From positions 1 through 6,046 of the forward strand of contig CAYPIE010000181.1 of NCBI GenBank assembly GCA_964410665.1: a stretch of 6,046 nt of DNA. Reading direction: 5' to 3'. The notes beneath the pieces were generated by a model. That model saw only the letters and a list, made by a program, of their open reading frames with translations. It was not told the DNA's origin and did not search any database. The position numbers and the translations under genes are program-made. Shown here in pieces: positions 1 to 5,940 of the stretch. Source of the stretch: CAYPIE01 sp964410665 (GTDB taxonomy: Bacteria > Planctomycetota > Planctomycetia > Gemmatales > Gemmataceae). The number at the start of each line of letters is the position of its first letter. Position 1 is the stretch's first letter.

Positions 1-457
1 TCTTTTGGTTTTGATGAGATCATCGGAGGCTATGGCAACGTCAACATGTACGGCTTGGTTGGCAACGACACCCTGCGTGGAGGAAGCGATCACGACTATA
101 TGGACGGGGGGACCGAGGACGATTACCTCGATGGCTACCTCGGCAATGATGAGCTCATTGGCGGGTATGGCAATGATACCTTGCTGGGCCACGCTGGCAA
201 CGACACGCTGCGGGGCGGTAGTGACCATGATGATCTCGACGGAGGGACACACAACGACTTCCTGAGTGGCTACCTTGGCAATGACACGCTGCGGGGCCAC
301 CACGGCAACGACACCTTGTTCGGTGAGGGCGGGAACGATGACCTCTATGGCGGGTCAGAGAATGATCAGCTCTATGGGGGGGGCGGGCAACGATGGACTC
401 TTTGCCGGGATGGGTTGGGACCAAGTCTGGGGACAATCGGGAGCTGATCGCTTTCTT
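1..457 (+). repeat. RTX calcium-binding nonapeptide array with a 135-bp (45-residue) higher-order period
   Basis: About sixteen degenerate nonapeptides of the G-G-x-G-x-D-x-L-x type fill this stretch, in frame 1 up to the G run and in frame 2 after it. A longer period sits on top. GNDTLRGGSDHD, then DGGT, then GYLGND starts at 61 and recurs at 196, exactly 135 bp later. A more diverged copy (GNDDLYGGSEND) starts at 331, again 135 bp on. Five nonapeptides therefore form the duplicated unit. The DNA copies differ at many synonymous positions, so the duplication is not recent or the protein sequence has been kept by selection. A shorter exact match of 15 bases (gacacgctgcggggc) occurs at 202-216 and 283-297. 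Confidence 0.85.
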
Positions 458-1168
458 GTCAGAGAGTATCGTAACGATAGCTCGGGATTTACCTACGACC
501 AGGTTCGGGACAAGATCGCCGAGGATGTTTCGATCGTGTTTCGAGACTCCAGTAACCGGTGGACCGATCACGAGATCTTGCACATTGACCCGGCCTTGGC
601 AGAACTCCACCACGCGACCAACAATACCCGCTTGCTCAAGCGGGCTGACCAGAATTCCAACACCACCTATTTCGAAAAGTTAAACACCTGGAACACGCCG
701 GCGGGTGGGGTGGCGGAAAACGGCGGTGGCTACATCCGCTTTGGCAAGTGGGCATTCCATGGCCTCTCGAATGGCCAAAAGTACTACATCATGTACAAGC
801 TACGTCACCTGGTATTGCACGAGCTGGCACACAACTGGGAGACCGAATCGGGCAGTCTTTGGAACGCGTTTCTGAACGTGAGTGGCTGGACCAATACCCA
901 GCCCCAGAACCCATCCCTTTACACCCAAACGAGCCAATATGGCCAAACTTGGTGGTACCTCACCAACCGGAGTAACGGGTTCATTAGCGGTTATGCTAGC
1001 AACCATCCGTTGGAAGACTTCGCCGAGACGTTCGCCGCCTACTTCCTTCGTAGCATGAATGAAACGGACAACGACAACCTGTATGATCACCGGTTGTGGA
1101 ACCCGACGCCCATCTTACAGCAGAAGCTCGCGATCATCGATCAGCTCGTGAAGCAACTGACCAGCTGA
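1..1168 (+). CDS. RTX-repeat protein with C-terminal zinc-metallopeptidase-like domain; 5' partial and frameshifted
   Basis: The gene enters from the left edge already in frame 1 and has no start here. Its first ~145 codons are glycine/aspartate nonapeptides of the RTX type (GNDTLRGGS, GNDTLLGHA, GNDDLYGGS), which in known families bind calcium in parallel beta-rolls of secreted proteins. The repeats close with SGADRFLV (437-460), a usual end of an RTX block. About 235 residues follow, containing HELAH (818-832), a zincin HExxH helix, and 64 residues later LEDFAETFAAYF (1010-1045). Glu at 1025-1027 is the probable third zinc ligand, as in the FFAEAF segment of anthrax-lethal-factor-like gluzincins. 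Frame 1 is lost at the G run 376-383 and would stop at 447; the continuation is in frame 2 up to TGA at 1166-1168. With one G fewer the window holds 388 continuous codons. The likely site of action is the cell surface or outside the cell. RTX assignment is firm; the peptidase family is tentative, since only its motifs are visible. Confidence 0.8.
376..383 (+). other. G8 homopolymer at which the RTX reading frame breaks
   Basis: Upstream of this run the RTX pattern is in frame 1 (ending ...NDQLYGG). Downstream it continues only in frame 2 (GGAGNDGLFAGMGWD). Taking out one G gives tat-ggg-ggg-gcg-ggc-aac-gat, read as YGGAGND, a well-formed nonapeptide joint. Frame 1 otherwise runs into a non-RTX tail and TGA at 445-447, which would remove the whole peptidase domain. 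The cause may be a sequencing or assembly miscount, a true mutation, or a slippage-prone switch tract; the sequence alone cannot separate these. Confidence 0.85.
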
Positions 1169-1230
1169 TCCGTCGGGGGGCTACCGAAGCCAGGCCGCCG
1201 TTGACCCTTTATCCGCGAGACCGACCTCTG

Positions 1231-1262
1231 CCCGTCCCCCTTGCTTGCCCGGGGGGGATGGG
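1231..1262 (+). terminator. GC-rich hairpin after the RTX-zincin gene, possible terminator
   Basis: cccgtccccc (1231-1240) pairs with gggggatggg (1253-1262) over 10 bp with one G-T wobble, leaving a 12-base loop. It begins 62 bases after the stop of the RTX-zincin gene and ends 67 bases before the next start. No T run follows, so it is not a classical intrinsic terminator. It may act as a terminator, as an RNA-stabilising 3' end, or have no role. The rest of the 161-base gap (1169-1329) shows no clear promoter, although a TTGACC lies at 1201-1206 without a convincing -10 partner. Confidence 0.35.
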
Positions 1263-1314
1263 ACACCTAGGATGGAGACAGTCTACTCGAGCCATTATTA
1301 CCTCGGAGTGCACC

Positions 1315-1320
1315 GGAGGA
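1315..1320 (+). promoter_or_regulatory. Ribosome binding site GGAGGA that selects the GTG start at 1330
   Basis: GGAGGA is followed by a 9-base spacer and GTG at 1330-1332. The reading frame is open back to ATG 1096, inside the upstream gene, and also contains ATG 1258. Neither ATG has a comparable site: the sequence before 1258 is a G run within a hairpin. This makes GTG 1330 the preferred start. Confidence 0.7.
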
Positions 1321-1329
1321 GCAGTCGTC

Positions 1330-1650
1330 GTGGAACCTGAGTATCTCTGTCTGACCGTTCGCTCGCGAGGCGGTGAGCCCATCGACGACTTCAAAACGCG
1401 CTTAAGTCAGTTCTGGACGCATATGCTGCGTCAATATAAAGATGAATTTGAGAAAGTTTATGCTGAGACGGTGGAGTTCACTCAGGAAGCGGAGCAGTGG
1501 ACCCGACAATATCTGTTCGAGGCCGAGATTCACGATCGGTTGACCAAGGAGTTGAGTTCGGCCGGGGTCGACTTCGAGCCGATCGACCCCGACGATATCT
1601 ACACCAAGTATGAGGCGACGCCGCCGGACTGGATGTGGATCGAACACTAA
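1330..1650 (+). CDS. Small acidic protein of unknown function, GTG start
   Basis: I do not recognise a family for this 106-residue protein. It has no signal peptide and no membrane segment, so it is probably cytoplasmic. The composition is strongly acidic, with about 24 Asp/Glu against 11 Lys/Arg. Residues ~20-78 look helical and rich in charged and aromatic residues (FKTRLSQFWTHMLRQYKDEF, then EKVYAETVEFTQEAEQWTRQ). The tail is acidic and proline-containing (VDFEPIDPDDIYTKYE), ending PPDWMWIEH. The GTG start is chosen for its GGAGGA site; a longer version from ATG 1258 would add a low-complexity stretch encoded by the hairpin region. It lies on the same strand as the RTX-zincin gene, 161 bases behind it, and is convergent with the TIGR03067 gene across a perfect hairpin. 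A role as partner or inhibitor of the upstream peptidase is possible but is guesswork. Confidence 0.7.
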   Translation: MEPEYLCLTVRSRGGEPIDDFKTRLSQFWTHMLRQYKDEFEKVYAETVEFTQEAEQWTRQYLFEAEIHDRLTKELSSAGVDFEPIDPDDIYTKYEATPPDWMWIEH

Positions 1651-1660
1651 TCATGCATGA

Positions 1661-1691
1661 GCCCTGCGTCTGCCGGATGCAGACGCAGGGC
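1661..1691. terminator. Perfect 13-bp hairpin between convergent genes, probable bidirectional terminator
   Basis: gccctgcgtctgc (1661-1673) and gcagacgcagggc (1679-1691) are exact reverse complements around the 5-base loop cggat. The hairpin sits in the 54-base gap between the stop of the small acidic gene (1650) and the stop of the TIGR03067 gene on the other strand (1705). The position and perfect stem support a shared terminator. No T run follows on either strand, so mechanism and efficiency are uncertain. Confidence 0.7.
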
Positions 1692-1704
1692 AATCTGCGC
1701 AGGC

Positions 1705-2499
1705 TCAATCGATGACGGGGATTAGCGTCAATTCTTCCTTGTTCAAAACACCGATGCCGCCCAGCTTGGCATAATGGCCAATCAACTTGGGTCCCTTCTC
1801 GATGCGGTAGACGGATAGTCCGGTTTCTTTGCCGTTGGTCCAGCAGACGGAAAGGACCCCTTTAGCTCGGACACCGACGCCGACATAGGCGAGGCGGTCG
1901 TCGTGGAAATAGCGGACCAGGTAGGATTCGCCCACGCGACGGATCTCCGCACTGCCGGTGATGTCGGGCGAACCCAGAGCTCCAGCCACGGTCTTGTATT
2001 TACCCGTCAGTTCCATCCGTGCTGGGGTCGATTTGGCGCGGCGAATGGTCAACAGTAGGTGGTTGGGCTTGTCCTTGACGTCAAAGTTCTCCGGACGACC
2101 CGAGCGATCGGTATCGACACAGAATCGCACCGTGTTTCCCTTCCGCTCATAGATGCCGAATTGCGTGCCTTGTTCCTCGCCGCCCAATATGCGGATATCG
2201 ACACGCTTGGGATCACGCGTCGGATCGAGCTTGAGGACGCCAAAACGCAGCACCGCTTCGCCTTGGCGTAACACAAACACATCCCCGCCAATGGTCAGAG
2301 TTTGTTCATCCAAGGTCTCTGCCGGCACGGGCTGGCCATTTTCGACCTGACTTTCAATCCGCCATTTTCCCTGTAAACCCAGCAGTTCAATTTTGCTGCG
2401 GCGTTTGCGCTCATCCGGGCTGGCCTCCGGTTGAGGTTGAGGATCATCGGGGACCTGCAAGCAGAGTGCCAAAAAGCCCAAAAGCAATGGATGTGTCAT
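1705..2499 (-). CDS. TIGR03067-domain protein with a second beta-rich C-terminal domain, probably exported
   Basis: The protein has 264 residues. A short hydrophobic N-terminus (MTHPLLLGFLALCLQV) looks like a weak signal sequence or anchor without basic residues; LALC resembles a lipobox but lacks the usual small residue before Cys. A charged proline-rich linker follows (~17-36). Residues ~41-154 carry the TIGR03067 pattern: LQGKWRIESQVENGQPVP, LKLDPTRDPKRVDI, FGIYERKGNTVRFCVD, RPENFD and a closing LLLTIRRA. Residues ~163-260 form a second unit (GKYKT, ESYLVRYF, YVGVGVRAKGVLSVCW, SVYRIEKG, LIGHYAKLGG), resembling a beta-strand module common in bacterial hypothetical proteins. No enzymatic residues are evident and the family's function is unknown. 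ATG 2499 is chosen over ATG 2547 because GGAGGG lies 7 bases upstream and the hydrophobic segment then starts at the N-terminus. The gene is divergent from the DUF1549 gene and convergent with the small acidic gene. Confidence 0.85.
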   Translation of the reverse strand: MTHPLLLGFLALCLQVPDDPQPQPEASPDERKRRSKIELLGLQGKWRIESQVENGQPVPAETLDEQTLTIGGDVFVLRQGEAVLRFGVLKLDPTRDPKRVDIRILGGEEQGTQFGIYERKGNTVRFCVDTDRSGRPENFDVKDKPNHLLLTIRRAKSTPARMELTGKYKTVAGALGSPDITGSAEIRRVGESYLVRYFHDDRLAYVGVGVRAKGVLSVCWTNGKETGLSVYRIEKGPKLIGHYAKLGGIGVLNKEELTLIPVID

Positions 2500-2800
2500 T
2501 TCGAATCCCTCCGCATGCGGAAGTGGTTGGATGGCTTCGGAAACCACGCTTCGGTTTCACCGTTTATGATCCACGATGCTTTCCAGCCCGGGAAGGGGAA
2601 TGTGAAGATGTCAGGAAGTCCCCTGGAGGGCAAAGCTCAACGGTATGGGACTGTGATGAAGAATTGATGGAACCCGATCGCGAAACTTTCTCCCTAACAA
2701 AGTGTTGATTCAGGGAACTATCGGGGCAGGGCCTGTTGGGCAAGTCTGCCCCCACAAGAGAAGCCTTGATGCCGTGAATCAGGGAGGCAGGAGTTAGAAG
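2500..2800. other. Divergent intergenic region (301 bases), no gene recognised
   Basis: This stretch separates the start of the TIGR03067 gene (minus strand) from the start of the DUF1549 gene (plus strand), so promoters for both should lie here. I could not find a convincing -35/-10 pair for either. Visible items are weak: gattcaggga (2707-2716) recurs as gaatcaggga (2776-2785), and gggca/tgccc (2738-2742/2747-2751) can form a 5-bp hairpin. AGGAG at 2789-2793, 7 bases before ATG 2801, is the ribosome binding site of the plus-strand gene. Open frames crossing this stretch extend into the flanking genes and have no family features. Confidence 0.6.
2507..2512 (-). promoter_or_regulatory. Ribosome binding site GGAGGG of the TIGR03067 gene
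   Basis: On the minus strand GGAGGG is followed by a 7-base spacer and ATG at 2499-2497. The upstream in-frame ATG at 2547 has no such site and would put 16 mostly polar residues before the hydrophobic signal-like segment, so this site decides the start. Confidence 0.75.
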
Positions 2801-4549
2801 ATGCGCACGACACGAATCATTGGGCTTGGGGCCTTGCTGGTCCTGGGCCTGTGCTTGGTGGGGACCCGTCCTCTGCAAGCGCAGAAGCCATCGGCACAGA
2901 ATGCTACCGCTCAGCAGGCCGCGGCCAAGAAAAAGGCGGAGGCCGCCAAAAAACGTGCCCAGGCCGCCAAGCGGCGGCGGGCACAAATGCGTCGTCGGGG
3001 TGGCCGACCGGGACCATTCGGACCGGCCTTCGATAGCAAATTGTTTGATACAACTCCAACCTTTGAAGCGGTCCAACCCAAAGATGCCAGTGAACTGGTG
3101 TACTTGATTGATTACAAGATCGATGCACGGCTGCAGGAAGCCGGCATTCCCCCGTCACCGCAGTGTGAAGATGCCGAGTTTATTCGCCGCGCTTATTTGG
3201 ATCTTGTCGGTGTCATCCCGCCGGCCGGCAAAGTGGCCGCTTTTCTGGATAGCCGTGATTCCCAGAAGCGGGCCAAACTGGTTGATGAACTGCTGGCCAG
3301 CGCTGGCTATGCGGCCCACCAAGCCGATATTTGGCAGGATCTGCTGGTCGAGCGGACTTCCCAGACCGCGCGCATCAACTTCAACCCGCTCAAGGACTGG
3401 CTGCAGAAGCGCTTTGCCGAAAACCAGCCCTGGAATGAGCAGGTCGCGGATTTGCTCACGGCCACGGGTCCCCAGGATGAAAATGGGGCGGTGACCTACT
3501 ACCTGGCCAATCTCCGCGTCGATCAGGTCACCGACTCGGTATGCAAGGTCTTTCTGGGTGTTCAGTTACAGTGCGCTCAGTGCCATGATCATCCCTTCAA
3601 CGACTGGAAGCAGGAAGAGTATTGGGGGATGGCCGCGTTCTTTATGAAGGTGCAGCAAAAGAACAACCGCAATAACCAACTGAAGAATGGGAACACCCCC
3701 GAAGTGGTCGAGTTGCCGCGGATGTTCAAACGCAAACGCAATCTACCCGAGTCGGCCATGTTCGTCTCGGCCAAGTTCCTGCAGGGTGAAGAGCCGAGCT
3801 TGGCGATGCGTGCGCCGTATCGCCCGGTTCTCGCCGACTGGTTGACTTCGGGGGACAATCCATTCTTTGCTCAGGCGATGGTCAACCGCACCTGGGCTCA
3901 GTTCTTTGGCCGGGGCTTTGTCAATCCGGTCGATGATATGAGTGAGCTCAACCCGGCCAGCCATCCAGAGCTCCTGGCCGAGTTGACCCAGGCCTTTCAA
4001 CAAGACTTTGACCTGAAGCAGTTGATTCGTGCTATCTGTAATAGTCAGGCCTACCAGCGAACCAGCAAGCCGTTACCTGGCAATGCCAAGGATCAGGAAC
4101 TGTTTAGTCACATGGCGATCAAGGTGATGACGCCTCAACAGTTGTACGATTCACTGAGGGCGGTAATGGGCAATCCTCCGGCTTTGGCTGGGAAAGCGCG
4201 TAAGCAGCGCGGTCGGTTTTCGCCACGCGATCGTTTTGTTGCCGCGTTTAGTGTGAGTGAGGAGGCCGACCCGACCAAGTATGAGATTGGGATTCCACAA
4301 GCCCTGCAACTGATGAATCAGCCGTTGTTGGCCAATACCCAACGTTATTTGGGCCGGCTGATCAAACCAGACCTGGCCCCCGGTCGGGCCATCGAGCATC
4401 TCTATCTGGCAACCTTGGGCCGGCGACCGAAGCCTGAAGAATACCGGCAAGTCGCCGCCTACTACAAGGCGACCGGCAACCCCCGCGACACCTATGCCGA
4501 TCTGCTCTGGGTGCTGATGAATACCAGCGAGTTCACCTTGAATCACTGA
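2801..4549 (+). CDS. DUF1549/DUF1553 domain protein (planctomycete PSCyt2/PSD1 type)
   Basis: The product has 582 residues. Residues 1-28 form a Sec-type signal peptide: RTTR, a hydrophobic core (IIGLGALLVLGLCLVG), then a likely cut after LQAQ or LQA. Residues ~35-68 are an unusual low-complexity stretch of Ala, Lys and Arg (AAKKKAEAAKKRAQ, RRRAQMRRRGG). DUF1549 spans about 98-285, with FIRRAYLDLVGVIP at 127-140 and CAQCHDHPFNDW at 258-269. The CxxCH in the latter (3572-3586) is conserved in the family and resembles a c-type heme site, though heme binding is not established. DUF1553 spans about 340-577, with NRTWAQFFGRGFVNPVDDM, NPASHPELL, YQRTS, LMNQPLL and LYLATLGRRP. The start has AGGAG 7 bases upstream. 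The next gene encodes DUF1501, the usual partner of this family. The mature protein is expected outside the cytoplasm; its reaction is unknown. Confidence 0.93.
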   Translation: MRTTRIIGLGALLVLGLCLVGTRPLQAQKPSAQNATAQQAAAKKKAEAAKKRAQAAKRRRAQMRRRGGRPGPFGPAFDSKLFDTTPTFEAVQPKDASELVYLIDYKIDARLQEAGIPPSPQCEDAEFIRRAYLDLVGVIPPAGKVAAFLDSRDSQKRAKLVDELLASAGYAAHQADIWQDLLVERTSQTARINFNPLKDWLQKRFAENQPWNEQVADLLTATGPQDENGAVTYYLANLRVDQVTDSVCKVFLGVQLQCAQCHDHPFNDWKQEEYWGMAAFFMKVQQKNNRNNQLKNGNTPEVVELPRMFKRKRNLPESAMFVSAKFLQGEEPSLAMRAPYRPVLADWLTSGDNPFFAQAMVNRTWAQFFGRGFVNPVDDMSELNPASHPELLAELTQAFQQDFDLKQLIRAICNSQAYQRTSKPLPGNAKDQELFSHMAIKVMTPQQLYDSLRAVMGNPPALAGKARKQRGRFSPRDRFVAAFSVSEEADPTKYEIGIPQALQLMNQPLLANTQRYLGRLIKPDLAPGRAIEHLYLATLGRRPKPEEYRQVAAYYKATGNPRDTYADLLWVLMNTSEFTLNH

Positions 4550-4564
4550 TGGTTGCCTGCCCAT

Positions 4565-4590
4565 CGGCCTGCGTTCAAAGCCGCAGGCCG
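4565..4590 (+). terminator. Hairpin between the DUF1549 and DUF1501 genes
   Basis: cggcctgcg (4565-4573) pairs exactly with cgcaggccg (4582-4590) around an 8-base loop, 15 bases after the DUF1549/DUF1553 stop. It is not followed by a T run. In a two-gene unit it could be a partial terminator or an RNA-processing or stabilising element lowering or separating expression of the second gene. The 97-base gap holds no clear promoter. Confidence 0.4.
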
Positions 4591-4646
4591 TCCCTGACCC
4601 TTGCCAACACACTCACTCTCACGAATCCCGTAAAGGACCCTAGCTC

Positions 4647-5924
4647 ATGCTTTCCGAACGACTCAACGCCAAGACGCGGCGTGATTTTATGAAGCTCTCG
4701 GCGGCTGGCGTGTTTGGCGCTTCGCTGTCGGGCTGGATGAATGTGCTGGCCGCGCATTCGGCCAAGACCGGGACCAAGGCCAAGTCGTGCATCCTCTTAT
4801 GGATGGATGGGGGACCCTCGCACAAAGATACCTTCGACATGAAGCCTGATAGCAAGGGGGCTGGGGAGTTTTCGCCGATCTCCACCGCGGTGCCGGGGCT
4901 ACAGATTTCCGAGCATCTGCCCAAACTGGCGAAGCAGATGCAGCTGGGCGCGGTCATCCGCGGTATGAGCACCGGTGAAGGCGCCCACGGGCGGGCGAAA
5001 TACTACCTGCACACCGGCTACAAGGAGGGGGTCGGCGGCCTCAGCTACCCCAGCCTGGGCGCGATCGTCTCGGCCGAGCTAGGCCGCGAGGAATCTGCCC
5101 TACCCAACTTTGTCACCATCGGCAACCGTAGCTATGGTGCAGGCTTCTTGGGTCCGAAGCACCAGCCGTTGGTCGTCCGCAACCCCAAATCGGGGGTCGA
5201 GAACCTCAAGGCCTTGGTCGATGCCCAGCAGTTCCAGAAGCGGGTCAGCTTGCTCGCCCAGATGGAATCGGCCTTCCACCGTGAATATCAAGCCGACACC
5301 ATTATTGATCACCGCACCAATTATGCCCGAGCCGTGCGTCTGATGACCTCTAAGGAGGCCAAGGCGTTTGATCTCAGCCAAGAACGGGACACGGTGAAGG
5401 GTCGCTATGGTTCGGGGAACTTTGCTGAGGGCTGCTTGATGGCCCGCCGCCTGGTGGAGGTCGGCGTTCCCTTTGTTGAGGTCGTCCTAGGCGGCTGGGA
5501 TACCCACCGCGAAAACTTCGACAAGGTCAAGAGCCTGTCTGGCCAGATCGACAGTGCGATGAGTGCGCTATTAATGGACCTTCAAGAACGTGGGCTGTTG
5601 GATTCAACCCTGGTGATCTGGATGGGTGAATTTGGCCGCACCCCCCATGTCACCGATCGTTTTAGTACGCCGGGCCGCGACCACTATCCCAAGGCCTGGA
5701 GCCTGGCGATGTTTGGCGGTGGCATTCCGGGCGGTCAGGTGATCGGCAAGACCGACAAGGAGGGGGCTCGCGTCGAAGAACGCTCGGTCTCCGCTCTTGA
5801 TTTCATGGCCACGGTTTGCAGCGTCTTGGGGATCGACTACACCAAGGAAAATGACACCCCCATCGGCCGCCCAATTCGCCTTGTCGACAAGGGCGCGAAG
5901 CCGATCGAAGAACTGATCGGCTGA
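4647..5924 (+). CDS. DUF1501 domain protein with Tat signal, alkaline-phosphatase/sulfatase-like fold
   Basis: The product has 425 residues, a usual length for the family. TRRDFMKL (residues 10-17) followed by a weakly hydrophobic segment is a twin-arginine export signal, so the protein should cross the membrane folded. DUF1501 covers nearly all the rest: ILLWMDGGPSHKDTFDMKP (49-67), RGMSTGEGAHGRAKYYLHTG (105-124), GGWDTHREN (282-290), WMGEFGRTP (325-333) and GRDHYP (343-348). The Asp/His/Glu residues in these motifs match the metal-binding layout of the alkaline phosphatase/sulfatase superfamily, to which DUF1501 is related; substrate and activity are unknown. AAAGGA at 4632-4637 lies 9 bases before ATG 4647. 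It follows the DUF1549/DUF1553 gene by 97 bases on the same strand, the normal arrangement of this pair. The frame stays open for the remaining 122 bases after TGA 5922-5924, but with no sign that this is translated. Confidence 0.94.
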   Translation: MLSERLNAKTRRDFMKLSAAGVFGASLSGWMNVLAAHSAKTGTKAKSCILLWMDGGPSHKDTFDMKPDSKGAGEFSPISTAVPGLQISEHLPKLAKQMQLGAVIRGMSTGEGAHGRAKYYLHTGYKEGVGGLSYPSLGAIVSAELGREESALPNFVTIGNRSYGAGFLGPKHQPLVVRNPKSGVENLKALVDAQQFQKRVSLLAQMESAFHREYQADTIIDHRTNYARAVRLMTSKEAKAFDLSQERDTVKGRYGSGNFAEGCLMARRLVEVGVPFVEVVLGGWDTHRENFDKVKSLSGQIDSAMSALLMDLQERGLLDSTLVIWMGEFGRTPHVTDRFSTPGRDHYPKAWSLAMFGGGIPGGQVIGKTDKEGARVEERSVSALDFMATVCSVLGIDYTKENDTPIGRPIRLVDKGAKPIEELIG

Positions 5925-5940
5925 GCCAAGAAAGAGGCGA

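Noticed and set aside
376..383. Programmed ribosomal frameshifting at the G run
   Set aside because: No supporting stimulatory structure or internal ribosome binding site was recognised; tract-length change or sequencing error explains the break more simply.
155..613. 152-codon open frame on the minus strand opposite the RTX array
   Set aside because: It mirrors the repetitive GC-rich RTX codons, has a His/Arg/Cys-rich composition without family features, and runs antisense to a clear coding region.
1096..1329. N-terminal extension of the small acidic gene back to ATG 1096 or ATG 1258
   Set aside because: It would overlap the RTX-zincin gene or start inside a G run and hairpin, gives a Pro/Arg-rich non-protein-like sequence, and has no ribosome binding site comparable to GGAGGA before GTG 1330.
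2500..2547. Longer start of the TIGR03067 gene at ATG 2547
   Set aside because: No good ribosome binding site, and it would bury the hydrophobic signal-like segment behind 16 polar residues; GGAGGG fits ATG 2499.
2564..3076. 170-codon minus-strand open frame crossing the intergenic region into the DUF1549 gene
   Set aside because: Most of it lies antisense to the signal peptide and Ala/Lys-rich coding stretch; its sequence shows no domain or signal of its own.
3572..3586. Firm call of a c-type cytochrome from CAQCH
   Set aside because: The CxxCH is a conserved DUF1549 motif, but one motif without a cytochrome c fold or distal ligand is not enough to claim heme binding.
4151..4612. 153-codon minus-strand open frame opposite the DUF1553 end
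   Set aside because: Antisense to a strongly conserved domain and without recognisable features; high-GC codon use commonly leaves such frames open.
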